A stretch of 64,000 nucleotides of DNA from Streptomyces sp. NBC_01268 (GCF_036240795.1 NZ_CP108454.1:4464001-4528000), one strand, 5' to 3'. Shown: positions 27,042-36,314, counted from the stretch's first letter. Notes: generated from the sequence alone by a model not told the origin. Translations and numbers: made by a program.

Positions 27042-29344
27042 CGGCTTGCCCCGCCCACCGTCCGCGCCTGCGCCGCCTGTGGCTGCTGCCCACGGCGCGG
27101 GTGGCGGGCGCCGGGGGCGCGGCGGGCCTGGTGCTCGCCGCGGGGCTGCTCGCCGTGCCGTGGGCCTCGGCGGGCGTGCTGGTGGCGGCCGTGGCCGGCG
27201 TCGCCGGGTACGCGTACCGCAACCGTGCCCGGCTCGCGGTCGAGCGGCGGCTGCTGCGGGCGCTGCGGGAATCGGCGCCGTGCTGCCCCGGGGACGTCGA
27301 ACTGCCGGGCCTGGAGGGCCCGGTGCGGGCCGAGAGCACGGGCGACGGGGTCACCCGGATCACGGCGGAGAGCGAGCACGACGCGGTCCGCGCCCTCGGG
27401 TACGCGATGGGCCGGGACCGCGGTTTCCAGCTGGACCTGATCCGGCGCAGCGGCGCCGGGCGGCTCGCGGAGGTGTGGGGGCGGGCCGCCGTGCCCGCCG
27501 ACACCGAGTACCGCAGGCTCGGTCTCGCCGGGACCGCGCGGACCGCGACCGAGCGGCTCGACCGGCCCGAGCGGGAGCTGCTCGAAGCCTTCGCCGAGGG
27601 GGTCAACGCGGCCTACGCGGCGCAGACCCCGTTCGAGTGCCGCTTCCTGTCCTACCGGCCGCGGCCGTGGCGGGTCGAGGACAGCGTGCTCACCTCGCTC
27701 GTGCTGTTCCACTCCCTGTCCTTCAACGAGCAGGCCAAGCGGGCCGAGGCGGTCGTGCGCCGGGCGCTGCCCGGGCCCGTCGCCGACTTCCTGCTGGCCG
27801 GCGCCGAGGACCCGGAGCCGCCCGAGGGCCTGGCCCGGCACCGCGCCGACGCGGGCGAGGCGGACCTGGTCGCCCTCGACCGGGCCGTCGCGGGGTCCAA
27901 CTGCTGGATCGCCCCGGGCGACGGGCAGCCGCTGCTCGCCTGCGACCTGCACCTGGCGCTCGGCCTGCCCAACGTGCTCTACGAGGTCGACCTGGCCTGG
28001 CCGGGCACCCGGCTGCGCGGGCTCGCGAGCCCCGGGCTGCCGGTCGTCCTCACGGGCACCAACGGGCGGATCGCCTGGGGTGTCACCAACCTCACCGCCG
28101 ACGTGCTCGACCTCGTCCCGGCCGGTCAGGACCTGCGCACCCGCACGGAGCGCATCCGCGTCCGGGGCGGGAAGCCGGTCGACGTGGACGTCACCACGGA
28201 CGGCACCATGCCCGTGTCGGAGACCCCGCTGTGCGGCGAGAAGGTCGCCGTGCGGTGGACGGGCCACGACCCGCGCGCCGCCGACCTCCGCTTCGGGCGC
28301 CTCGCCCGCGCCGGGGACCTGGACGAGGCCGTCGCGGTCCTCGACGGCGCGCACGGCGTTGCCCTCAACGTCCTCGTCACCGACCGGCACCGCGGCGCGC
28401 ACCTGGCGACCGGCCTGCTGCCGCGCCGCCCGGCCGGCACCCCGCGCACCGACCCGGCCGAGGGGCACCTCACCGGTCCCGAGCGCCCGCGGATCACGGA
28501 CCCCGCCGACGGGATCCTGGTGTCCGCGAACGACGCCGGGCTGCCCGAGGACACGTTCCGGATCGGCCTCGACCTGGACCCCGGCCACCGGGCCCGCCGC
28601 ATCCGCGAGGTCCTGGGCGCGGCCCCCCGGCACGACGCGGCCGGGATGCGCGCCCTCCAGCACGACGTCGCCGCCGGGCTGTACGCGGCCTACCGGGACC
28701 TCGCGGTGGCGGCGCTGCCGCCCGGGGACCCGCTGCGCGCACTGCTCGCCGGGTGGGACGGCACCGCGTCGACCGGGTCCCGCGCCTTCGGCGTGCTGGT
28801 GCGGCTGCGGGAGACCCTCGCGGGGCGCGTCCTCGCGCCGTACCTCGCCGTCTGCCGGGAGCACGATCCCGCGTTCCGCTTCCCGTTCCGCACGCTCGAC
28901 CGGCCGCTGCTCGCGATCCTGCGGGCCCGCGACCCCGCCCTGCTGCCCGCCGGGACGCGCGACGTCGACGGCTTCGTCGCCGCGTGCGTACGGGCGGCGG
29001 CGGGGGAGCGTCCGAAGCCGTGGGGGCGTCTCAACCGGGTCGGTCTGGGGCACCCGTTCGCCTCGCTGGTGCCGTGGGCGAACCCCGTGCTCGGCATCCG
29101 CCCGCGCCCGCAGGCGGGGATGCTGCACACCGTCCGTACGGCCGTCCCGGGCTTCGGCGCGGCCGGGCGCGTGGTGGTGAGCCCGGACGCGCTGCTCTCC
29201 GTGGAGCTGCCCGCCGGGCAGTCCGGGCATCCGCTCAGCCCGCACTACGCGGACCGGCACGGGCGCTGGGCGGACCTGCCCCCGTCCCCGTCGAGGACGG
29301 GCCGTCCCGGCTGCGGGTACGCCCTCCGCCCGCCCGGGACGTGA
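27038..29344 (+). CDS. membrane-anchored penicillin acylase-family hydrolase (probable peptide deacylase)
   Basis: A 768-residue Ntn hydrolase of the S45 penicillin acylase family. These are made as one chain that cuts itself just before a Ser, which becomes the new N-terminal nucleophile. Here that is Ser287 in 'VAGSNCWIAPGDG', and 'LTGTNGRIAWGVTN' is another family hallmark. Two hydrophobic segments near residues 16-35 and 42-58 replace a cleavable signal and suggest a membrane anchor with the catalytic part outside. PvdQ and related acylases remove the fatty acyl group from lipopeptide precursors after export. With a FAAL at the head of the assembly line, the same prodrug role is likely here. 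GTG 27038 overlaps the NRPS3 stop (GTGA); it is the last gene of the operon. Confidence 0.88.
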   Translation: MTACPAHRPRLRRLWLLPTARVAGAGGAAGLVLAAGLLAVPWASAGVLVAAVAGVAGYAYRNRARLAVERRLLRALRESAPCCPGDVELPGLEGPVRAESTGDGVTRITAESEHDAVRALGYAMGRDRGFQLDLIRRSGAGRLAEVWGRAAVPADTEYRRLGLAGTARTATERLDRPERELLEAFAEGVNAAYAAQTPFECRFLSYRPRPWRVEDSVLTSLVLFHSLSFNEQAKRAEAVVRRALPGPVADFLLAGAEDPEPPEGLARHRADAGEADLVALDRAVAGSNCWIAPGDGQPLLACDLHLALGLPNVLYEVDLAWPGTRLRGLASPGLPVVLTGTNGRIAWGVTNLTADVLDLVPAGQDLRTRTERIRVRGGKPVDVDVTTDGTMPVSETPLCGEKVAVRWTGHDPRAADLRFGRLARAGDLDEAVAVLDGAHGVALNVLVTDRHRGAHLATGLLPRRPAGTPRTDPAEGHLTGPERPRITDPADGILVSANDAGLPEDTFRIGLDLDPGHRARRIREVLGAAPRHDAAGMRALQHDVAAGLYAAYRDLAVAALPPGDPLRALLAGWDGTASTGSRAFGVLVRLRETLAGRVLAPYLAVCREHDPAFRFPFRTLDRPLLAILRARDPALLPAGTRDVDGFVAACVRAAAGERPKPWGRLNRVGLGHPFASLVPWANPVLGIRPRPQAGMLHTVRTAVPGFGAAGRVVVSPDALLSVELPAGQSGHPLSPHYADRHGRWADLPPSPSRTGRPGCGYALRPPGT

Positions 29345-29382
29345 GGGCGTGCCCGCGGCCGCCGGGGACGGCCGTCCAGGCG

Positions 29383-30147
29383 CTACGCCGGGAGCTCGGC
29401 CACGTCGCCGAAGTCCCGGCGGATCTCGGCGAGCAGGGACTCCGGCGCGGAGAGGAACTCGAAGTGTCCGCCGGGGAGTTCGACGAACCGGTGGTCCGCC
29501 GTGGTGTCCTGCCAGCCGCCCATGAGCTTCGAGGGGATCTCGGGGTCCTCGGTCCAGCCGATCGAGGTGATCCCGGCCGGCAGGGTGAACAGGCCGGGCG
29601 CGTAGAGCTTGTTGGCGTCGATGTCGTTGACGAGCACTTCGAGGCCGGTCTCCAGGAGCGGCCCGCTGGGCTCGCCGCCGAGGTTCACGATGATGTGCTC
29701 GAGTTCGGTGCGCAGCCCGTCCCGGTCCAGCTCCAGCAGGCGCCCGTACGGGCCGTCCTGGGGGGCGACCTGGGACGAGACGTAGATCCGGGTGGGCAGC
29801 GGCAGGCCGGCGGCGGCGAGCTGCCGGGTCACCTCGACCCCGGGAAGCGCTCCGCCGCAGTGCCCGAAGAACGCGAACGGGCGGTCCAGGTAGGGCGTCA
29901 GGTACTCGATGAGCCCCTCCGCCATGTTCTCGTACGTGCCGTAGTGCGGCTCGGCGATGCGGTTCTGCCGGGCGGGCGGCTGGATCAGGCAGACGTCGAT
30001 CGCGCCGATCCGGCGCGGCCAGGCCTGGTACATCGAGGCGCCGCAGCCCGAGTAGGGGAACAGGAAGAGGCGGGCCGCGGCCTCCGGGTCCGGGCGGCGC
30101 AGCAGCCAGCGCGGCGGCTTCTTGGGACGGGGCGCTCGATCAGTCAT
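29383..30147 (-). CDS. type II thioesterase-like hydrolase with Cys nucleophile
   Basis: A 254-residue alpha/beta hydrolase of the NRPS type II thioesterase family ('LFLFPYSGCGAS' at 27-38, His228 in 'LPGGHFEFL', acidic residue around 201). The elbow reads G-H-C-G-G with Cys97 where Ser is usual. Cys-nucleophile thioesterases are known in a few NRPS systems. It is convergent with the acylase operon and divergent from the SbnB-like gene, so it is expressed separately. A NikP2-like role, releasing a beta-hydroxylated amino acid from the MbtH-A-T protein at 34266, is one possibility. Proofreading is another. No clear ribosome site precedes the ATG. Confidence 0.88.
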   Translation of the reverse strand: MTDRAPRPKKPPRWLLRRPDPEAAARLFLFPYSGCGASMYQAWPRRIGAIDVCLIQPPARQNRIAEPHYGTYENMAEGLIEYLTPYLDRPFAFFGHCGGALPGVEVTRQLAAAGLPLPTRIYVSSQVAPQDGPYGRLLELDRDGLRTELEHIIVNLGGEPSGPLLETGLEVLVNDIDANKLYAPGLFTLPAGITSIGWTEDPEIPSKLMGGWQDTTADHRFVELPGGHFEFLSAPESLLAEIRRDFGDVAELPA

Positions 30148-30236
30148 GCGGACGACCGTAAGCGAAGTCGGCTGGACGCTTCAAGGACTCAACTGCCTTG
30201 GCCCGTACGGAGAAAGACCGAGAAAGGACGAATGTC

Positions 30237-31259
30237 ATGCAGGATCTGACCACCCCGCTGCGCTACCTCGACGGGGCGACCGTCGCCGAGCTGTGCGAGC
30301 GGATCGACCCGCTCGAAGTCGTCACCGAGGCCTTCCTCGGCGTGCGGGCGGGGCGCTCCGGGGTGGCCCCCGAGGCGGCGCTGCGCTGGACCGCCCCGGA
30401 CGGGACCGCGGCCCGCAGCCTCATCCTGCCCGCCCGGCACGAGGGCAACTACGGCAGCAAGATCATCAACGCCTGCATCGGCAACGTGGACCGCGGCCTG
30501 CCCCGCGCGGCCGGGCTGATCGTGCTGTACGACCCGGAGACCGCCGCCCCGGTGTGCCTCATGGAGGGCGCCCGGATCAGCGCCCTGCGCACCGCCGCGG
30601 TCTCCCTGGCGGCGCTGCGGGCCGTCCGCCCGCTGTCCACGGTGGACCGGGTGGCGCTGCTCGGCTGCGGGCGCCAGGGGCGCACCCACCTCGACCTGCT
30701 GGCCGCCCGCGGCGCGGTGAAGTCGGTGGTCGCCTACGACCTGTCGCCCGGCCGGGCCGAGGCCTTCGCCGAGGAGCTGCGGGCCTCGCTGCCCGGGATC
30801 GAGGTCGAGACCGTCACGGACCCGGAGGCGGCCGTCCGCTCGGCGCCGGTCACCATCGCCGCGACGACGACCACCACCTCGTACGTGCCCCTCGCCTGGC
30901 TGCCGGAGGGCTCCGTCTTCGTCAACGTGTCCCTGGACGACGCCGACGAGGACGTCCTGCTCGGCGCGGACCACCTGTTCGTCGACGACTGGCACCTGGT
31001 GAGCGAGGACGACACCCGGCTGCTCGGGCGTCTGGCGCAGGCCGGCCGCGCCACGGCGCCCGGCACCACGGCCCCGGGCGCCCGGCCGGTCGACGCGGAT
31101 CTCGCCACCCTGCTGTCCGGCGGCTACACCCGCCCGATCGGCGCCGCCGACCGCACGGTGATCAATCCGTTCGGCATGGGCGTCCACGACGTGGCCCTCG
31201 CGGCGCGGGTCCACGCGGCGGCCCGCGAGGCGGGCACGGGAGTGCTCCTTCCCCGGTGA
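30237..31259 (+). CDS. SbnB-like dehydrogenase (ornithine cyclodeaminase family), Dap formation
   Basis: A 340-residue member of the ornithine cyclodeaminase/mu-crystallin family. It has the N-terminal substrate domain, the Rossmann loop 'LGCGRQGRTHLDLL' and 'INPFGMGVHDVALAARV' at the C-terminus. SbnB oxidises N-(2-amino-2-carboxyethyl)-L-glutamate with NAD to 2-oxoglutarate and L-2,3-diaminopropionate. Pairing with the SbnA-like enzyme at 8567-9613 supports that assignment over true ornithine cyclodeaminase. ATG 30237 has AAAGGA 8 bases upstream. It is separated from sbnA by about 20 kb and has its own promoter region between divergent genes. Confidence 0.85.
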   Translation: MQDLTTPLRYLDGATVAELCERIDPLEVVTEAFLGVRAGRSGVAPEAALRWTAPDGTAARSLILPARHEGNYGSKIINACIGNVDRGLPRAAGLIVLYDPETAAPVCLMEGARISALRTAAVSLAALRAVRPLSTVDRVALLGCGRQGRTHLDLLAARGAVKSVVAYDLSPGRAEAFAEELRASLPGIEVETVTDPEAAVRSAPVTIAATTTTTSYVPLAWLPEGSVFVNVSLDDADEDVLLGADHLFVDDWHLVSEDDTRLLGRLAQAGRATAPGTTAPGARPVDADLATLLSGGYTRPIGAADRTVINPFGMGVHDVALAARVHAAAREAGTGVLLPR

Positions 31260-31287
31260 GCGGGGCCGTCGAGGCCGGTCCGGGCCC

Positions 31288-31305
31288 TCACCGGAAGATC
31301 GGTGA
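31288..31305. repeat. small inverted repeat downstream of the SbnB-like gene
   Basis: TCACCG at 31288-31293 and CGGTGA at 31300-31305 are perfect 6-base arms around 6 bases. It could be a weak terminator or an operator for the DUF885 gene at 31528. The gap 31260-31527 shows nothing else. Confidence 0.3.
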
Positions 31306-31527
31306 ATGTCCCGGAAAACCAAGACAGTTGGGACTCCGGCCGGCCCCGGCGGCGGCCACGTGATGATTGACGGGGTCGGGCCCTTCGCGCCATGATCCGT
31401 TGGTCGGCAGGTGAGTGCGCACCATTCCCACCTGCCGCGGCCGGGGGGTCCGCCGCACGACTTCGAGGTGAGACACCGCGTCCCGAACAGGCCGGTGACC
31501 GACCGACGCATGGTGAGGTGGGGGACG

Positions 31528-33240
31528 ATGGACAACGACATGCCGACCGGACCGCGCGCCGTGCGCGAGGTGGCCGACGCGTACGTCGACGGGCTCGCCC
31601 GCCTGGACCCGGGCACCGCCGCCTTCCTCGGTGTACCGGCGGCACGCGGCGAGATGCCCGACCTCTCGCCGGACGGCCGCGCCGCCCTGGACGGACTGTC
31701 CCGCACGACCCTGCGGGAGCTGGACCGGGCCGAGCGCTCCGCAGGAGCCCTGAGCGACGTGGAACGCCGCTGCGGGCGCCTGCTGCGCGAGCGCCTCGAA
31801 GCCGACCTGGCCCTCGGCACCGACGACGAGTACCTGCGCGAGGTCGTCAACGTCTACGGCCTCCAGCAGCGCGTCCAGGGCGTCTTCCAGATGATGCCGA
31901 CCGGCGACGCGGACGACTGGGCCCACGTCGCCGAGCGGATGGACCGGGTGCCCGACACCCTCGCCGGCTTCCGCGAGTCCCTCACCGGGAACCTGGAGAA
32001 GGACCGTTTCGTCGCCGCCCCGGCCCAGGTCCACGTGATCGCCGGCCAGCTCGACGCCTGGGTGCGCGACGGCGACGGGCGCGGCTGGTACGCCGGCTTC
32101 TGCGCCGACGCCGACGCCCCGGCCCCGCTGCGCTCCGCCCTGGACGGCGCGGCGACCCGGGCCGTCGCCGCCACCGCGGAGCTGCGCGACTGGCTCCGGG
32201 ACGCCTACCTGCCCCGGACCGAGGGCCGCCCGGACGGCGTGGGCGCCGACCGCTACCGCACCTGGGCCCGCTTCTGGACCGGCGCCGAGCCCGACCTGCA
32301 CGAGACCTACGCGTGGGGCTGGGCCGAGTACCGCAGGATCCGCGACGAGATGCGCGCCGAGGCCGAGCGGGTACGCCCCGGGGTCGGGGTGCGCGAGGCG
32401 ATGCGCCACCTCGACGCTCACGGCGAGGCCGAGGAGGGCGTCGAGGCGATCCGGCTGCGGCTCCAGGGCTGGATGGACCAGGCCCTCGCCGACCTCGACG
32501 GAACCCTCTTCGACCTGGCCCCGCCGGTACGCGTGGTGGAGGCCGCCATCGCCCCGGCCGGCAGCGGCTCCGCCGCCTACTACACCGCGCCCAGCGTCGA
32601 CTTCTCCCGCCCCGGCCGGACCTGGCTGCCGACCCAGGGGCGCACCCGCTTCCCGCTGTGGAGCCTGCGCAGCGTCTGGCACCACGAGGGCGTGCCCGGC
32701 CACCACCTCCAGCTCGCCCAGTGGCGGCACCTCGCGGACAGCCTCTCGACGTACCAGACCACCGTCGGGGGCATCGACGCCTGCACCGAGGGCTGGGCCA
32801 TGTACGCGGAGCGCCTGATGGACGAGCTCGGCCACCTGCCCACCGCGGGCGACCGGCTCGGCTTCCTCGACTGGCAGATGCTGCGCGCCCTCCGCGTCGT
32901 CCTCGACATCGGCGCGCACCTGGCGCTCCGGATCCCCGAGGACTCGCCGGTCGGCGCCGGCCGGACCTGGACCCCCGCGCTGGCCAAGGAGTTCCTGGCC
33001 CTGCACAGCGGGCAGACGCCCGGTTTCGTGGACAGCGAGATCGGGCGCTACCTCGGCCTGCCCGGGCAGGCCATCTCGTACAAGCTGGGCGAACGCGCCT
33101 GGCTGGACGGCCGGGCAGCGGCCGAGGCCGCCCACGCGGCCCGCGGGGAGCGCCTCGACCTGAAGGCCTGGCACATGTCCGCGCTGTCGCTGGGCCCGCT
33201 GGGGCTCCGGGACCTCCAGGAGGAACTGGCCGGTCTTTGA
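31528..33240 (+). CDS. DUF885 family protein, second copy
   Basis: A 570-residue DUF885 protein with 'WHHEGVPGHHLQLAQ' (HExxPGH) and 'EGWAMYAERLMDELG', the presumed metal-binding motifs. It is of the same family as the protein at 6055-7719 but clearly diverged and slightly longer, with a well-conserved C-terminal half ending 'GLRDLQEELAGL'. No signal peptide is seen. ATG 31528 follows a G-rich ribosome site. It is followed by a TOPRIM gene and looks like normal Streptomyces chromosome, so membership in the peptide cluster is uncertain despite lying between cluster genes. Confidence 0.82.
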   Translation: MDNDMPTGPRAVREVADAYVDGLARLDPGTAAFLGVPAARGEMPDLSPDGRAALDGLSRTTLRELDRAERSAGALSDVERRCGRLLRERLEADLALGTDDEYLREVVNVYGLQQRVQGVFQMMPTGDADDWAHVAERMDRVPDTLAGFRESLTGNLEKDRFVAAPAQVHVIAGQLDAWVRDGDGRGWYAGFCADADAPAPLRSALDGAATRAVAATAELRDWLRDAYLPRTEGRPDGVGADRYRTWARFWTGAEPDLHETYAWGWAEYRRIRDEMRAEAERVRPGVGVREAMRHLDAHGEAEEGVEAIRLRLQGWMDQALADLDGTLFDLAPPVRVVEAAIAPAGSGSAAYYTAPSVDFSRPGRTWLPTQGRTRFPLWSLRSVWHHEGVPGHHLQLAQWRHLADSLSTYQTTVGGIDACTEGWAMYAERLMDELGHLPTAGDRLGFLDWQMLRALRVVLDIGAHLALRIPEDSPVGAGRTWTPALAKEFLALHSGQTPGFVDSEIGRYLGLPGQAISYKLGERAWLDGRAAAEAAHAARGERLDLKAWHMSALSLGPLGLRDLQEELAGL

Positions 33241-33314
33241 GGGTGTCAGACGGTGTGAGGCGGGTCCGGCGGTGTCCGGCGGTGTCTCGAACGGATCGTG
33301 GAAAGGACGTACGC

Positions 33315-33356
33315 ATGCGCACGGGGGCGGATCATGCGGAAGGCAGAGCACGGTGA
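33315..33356 (+). CDS. possible 13-residue leader peptide
   Basis: ATG 33315 preceded by GAAAGGA (33301-33307, spacing 7) opens MRTGADHAEGRAR and stops at 33356, 84 bases before the TOPRIM gene. The ribosome site is good but the peptide matches nothing I know. It could be chance. Confidence 0.2.
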   Translation: MRTGADHAEGRAR

Positions 33357-33440
33357 GGACGGGGGCGTGTGCCACGGCGTCCGTCACCCGCGGGGTCTAT
33401 GATCACGCGGCAGCATCGCTCTCCACGGCGAAGGAGTCCC

Positions 33441-34073
33441 ATGGCTGACATGACCTCGTTCCGTGAGGCGGTCACGGCCTGGGCGGGCGGTGGCCCCGGT
33501 GACGAGCGGGCGCGTGACCTCGCGGCCGAGCTGGCCGAGGAGCTGCCCGTCAGGACCGCGGTCCTGCTCGAAGGCCCGAGCGACGTCAACGCCGTCAACA
33601 CGCTGGCCGAGAAGCTGGGCCGTGACCTGGTGGGCGAGGGGATCTGCGTCCTGCCGATGGGCGGGGCGATGGGCGTGGGACAGTACGCCCGGTTCCTCGG
33701 GCCGTCCGGGCTGCGGCTGCACCTGACCGGACTCTGCGACGAGCAGGAGCGCGACTTCTACGAGCGCGGCTGGGCGCGGGCCGGTGCCGACCCCCGGGAC
33801 TACTTCGTGTGCGCGGCGGACCTGGAGGACGAGCTGATCCGCGCGCTCGGCGTGGACCTGGTCAAGGAGCTCATCCGCGAGGAGGGCGACCAGCGCCCTC
33901 TGGAGACCTTCCTCCAGCAGCCCGCGCAGCGGGACCGCACCGCGCAGCAGCAGCTGCGGCGCTTCTTCGGCACGAAGAAGGGGCGCAAGATCCACTACGG
34001 CCGGGTGCTCGTCCAGGCCCTCACCCCCGACCGCGTACCCGCTCCACTCGCCGGCCTCTTCGACATCCTCTGA
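33441..34073 (+). CDS. TOPRIM (OLD-type) domain protein without ATPase
   Basis: A 210-residue protein with a TOPRIM-like core: 'AVLLEGPSDVNAVNTLAEKL' carries the conserved Glu, and 'GLCDEQERDFYERG' an acidic cluster. In OLD-family nucleases the domain follows an ABC ATPase; here it stands alone. The C-terminal part ('FFGTKKGRKIHYGRVL') is basic and may contact nucleic acid. Stand-alone copies occur widely in Streptomyces, as far as I recall. ATG 33441 follows AAGGAG. No partner ATPase lies nearby, so a role in the peptide cluster is doubtful. Confidence 0.75.
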   Translation: MADMTSFREAVTAWAGGGPGDERARDLAAELAEELPVRTAVLLEGPSDVNAVNTLAEKLGRDLVGEGICVLPMGGAMGVGQYARFLGPSGLRLHLTGLCDEQERDFYERGWARAGADPRDYFVCAADLEDELIRALGVDLVKELIREEGDQRPLETFLQQPAQRDRTAQQQLRRFFGTKKGRKIHYGRVLVQALTPDRVPAPLAGLFDIL

Positions 34074-34220
34074 GCGCCGGGCGACGCCCCTCACCGGACC
34101 GGCGGCGTCCGTCTCGACGGAACGCCCCGGATCTCCGGCGGATTTGTCACGGTCCCCCGCGGGACCGCAGGCCGGTGCTCACGGGCGCCGGGCCCCAGGA
34201 CCACTGAGAAAGTGCGCGCG

Positions 34221-34240
34221 CAGTTGCCCGCAGTTGCCCG
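34221..34240 (+). repeat. 10-base tandem direct repeat in a promoter region
   Basis: CAGTTGCCCG occurs twice back to back, 26 bases before the MbtH-A-T start. It lies in the 192-base gap 34074-34265 that must hold the satellite operon's promoter, and could be an operator. Confidence 0.35.
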
Positions 34241-34265
34241 CAGAGAGACTTCCAGAGGACGGACA

Positions 34266-36314
34266 ATGAGCAACCTGACCGAAGAGCAGGACGTCACGTA
34301 CCGCGTGGTCGTCAACGCCGAGAACCAGCACGCGCTGTGGCCCGGGTTCGCCGAGGTGCCGGACGGCTGGGACACCGCGTTCGGCCCCGCGGGACGCACC
34401 GAGTGCCTGGACCACGTCGAGGCCAACTGGGACGACATCAGGCCGAGTTCGCTGTCCGCTCAGATGGAGCGGGTCGGCGCCCGAGGGGCCGGCGCCGTCG
34501 CGGCCGACGCGGCGGCGCGGGACTTCGGCACGGTCACCGAGCGCTTCGCGGACCAGGTCAGGCTCCGCCCCGACGCGGTCGCCCTCCGCTTCCTGGGCGA
34601 GGACCTCACGTACGCCGAACTCGACTCCAGGGCCGACGAGCTGGCGCTGCGGCTGCGGGCCGTCGGGGTCGGCGAGGAGAGCGTCGTCGGCGTCTGCTTC
34701 GAGCGCTCCTTCGAGATGGTGATCTCGCTCGTCGCCATCCTGAAGGCCGGCGGCGCCTATCTGCCGGTACACCCGGACGAGCCGCAGGAGCGTTTCGCCT
34801 ACATGCTGGACCGGGCCGGCGCCCGCGTCCTGCTCACCCACGGCCCGCTGGCCGACCGCATACCCGAGCTCGACGTCACGGTGGTGCGCGCCGACGAGCC
34901 CGCCGACCCCGCCCTGCCCGCCGACGCCGAGCCGCCCGCCGCGCGCAACGCGGCCGACAGCCTCGCGTACGTCTGCTACACCTCCGGCTCGACCGGCCGC
35001 CCCAAGGGCGTCAGCGTCACGCACCAGGGCGTCTCCCGGCTCGTCCGGGACGGCGACTACGCCGACTTCGGCCCCGGCGAGACCTTCCTGCAGCTGTGCG
35101 CGCTCACCTTCGACCCGGCCGCCTTCGAGATCTGGGGCGCGCTCCTCAACGGTGGCCGGCTCGTCATCCACGAGCCCGGCACGCTGTCCCTGTCCGACCT
35201 CGCGGCCTGCGTCAAGCGCGAGGGCGTCACCACCCTCTGGCTCACCACCGGCCTCTTCCACCGCATGGTCGACGGACACCTCGACGACCTCGCCGGCGTG
35301 CGCCAGCTGCTGGCCGGCGGCGACGTCCTGTCGCCCGCCCACATCAACCGGGTCCGCGCGACCCACCCGCACATCCGCCTGGTCAACGGGTACGGGCCCA
35401 CCGAGAACACCTGCTTCACCACCTGCCACATCGTGAAGGAGCCGGTCGGCGAGACCGTCCCGATCGGCCGCGCCGTCGCCGGCACCGGCATCCTCGTCCT
35501 CGACGAGAAGCTGCGGCCCGTCCCCGAGGGCGAGTGGGGCCAGCTCTACACCACCGGCGAAGGCCTCGCCCGCGGCTACCTCGGCGACGTCCGCAAGACC
35601 GCCGAGACCTTCCTGCCCGACCCGAACGGCTCCGGCGAGCGCATGTACAGCATCGGCGACGTCGTCCGCGTCGGCCCCGACGGCGCCCTGGAGTTCCGCG
35701 GCCGCTCCGACGACCAGGTCAAGGTCGGCGGCTACCGCGTCGAGCTCGGCGAGATCGTCGCCGCGCTGTCCGGCCAGCCGGGCGTCAAGGAAGCCGTCGT
35801 GATCGTCCGCGAGGACGGCCCGCAGGGCGGCAAGACCCTCGTCGCGTACGTCGTCCCCGAAGGCGACGACGAGACCCTCGTGCTCGACCTGCGCGTCGCC
35901 CTCCGGGCCCGGCTGCCCCGCCACATGAACCCCACCTCGATCGTGGTCATGGGCCGCCTCCCGCTCACCCGCAACGGCAAGATCGACCGCCGGTCGCTGC
36001 CCGCGCCCGACCTCAACCCGCGCGAGGTCGAGGACGAGTACGAGCCGCCGCGCACCCCCGTCGAGGGCCTGCTCGCCGACCTCGTCGCCGACGTCCTCGG
36101 CGTCGAACTGGTCGGCGTCCACGACGACTTCTTCGAGCTGGGCGGCAACTCGCTGATCGCCACCGACCTGCTCAGCCAGATCCGCAAGGCGCTCTCCGTC
36201 GACGTACCGGCGACCCGCCTCTTCTACGAGAACCCCACCGTGGCCGGACTCGCCGACCTCGTCGAGTCGTCCCCGTCGACGGCGCCCGCCGGCGCCGGAC
36301 CGGCGGCCGGATGA
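34266..36314 (+). CDS. MbtH-A-T fusion NRPS (branched residue loading)
   Basis: A 682-residue protein. Residues 1 to about 65 are an MbtH domain ('YRVVVNAENQHALWPGF', 'RTECLDHVEANWDDIRP'), residues about 85-570 an adenylation domain ('YTSGSTGRPKGVSVTHQG'), and the carrier has Ser629 in 'LGGNSLIAT'. By alignment to GrsA I read the pocket as D-P-F-W-L-G-G-C-F-K, near the valine code D-A-F-W-I/L-G-G-T-F-K. Loading proteins that pair with a P450 (NovH/NovI, NikP1/NikQ) hold an amino acid for beta-hydroxylation, and NikP1 also carries an N-terminal MbtH domain. The next genes encode such a P450 and a branched-chain aminotransferase. It therefore probably provides a hydroxylated Val-type residue to NRPS3 or to one of the A-less carriers. 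Confidence 0.93.
   Translation: MSNLTEEQDVTYRVVVNAENQHALWPGFAEVPDGWDTAFGPAGRTECLDHVEANWDDIRPSSLSAQMERVGARGAGAVAADAAARDFGTVTERFADQVRLRPDAVALRFLGEDLTYAELDSRADELALRLRAVGVGEESVVGVCFERSFEMVISLVAILKAGGAYLPVHPDEPQERFAYMLDRAGARVLLTHGPLADRIPELDVTVVRADEPADPALPADAEPPAARNAADSLAYVCYTSGSTGRPKGVSVTHQGVSRLVRDGDYADFGPGETFLQLCALTFDPAAFEIWGALLNGGRLVIHEPGTLSLSDLAACVKREGVTTLWLTTGLFHRMVDGHLDDLAGVRQLLAGGDVLSPAHINRVRATHPHIRLVNGYGPTENTCFTTCHIVKEPVGETVPIGRAVAGTGILVLDEKLRPVPEGEWGQLYTTGEGLARGYLGDVRKTAETFLPDPNGSGERMYSIGDVVRVGPDGALEFRGRSDDQVKVGGYRVELGEIVAALSGQPGVKEAVVIVREDGPQGGKTLVAYVVPEGDDETLVLDLRVALRARLPRHMNPTSIVVMGRLPLTRNGKIDRRSLPAPDLNPREVEDEYEPPRTPVEGLLADLVADVLGVELVGVHDDFFELGGNSLIATDLLSQIRKALSVDVPATRLFYENPTVAGLADLVESSPSTAPAGAGPAAG

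Noticed and set aside
30237..31259. True ornithine cyclodeaminase giving proline for the peptide
   Set aside because: An SbnA-like partner is present in the same cluster, making the SbnB-type reaction more likely. Not fully excluded.
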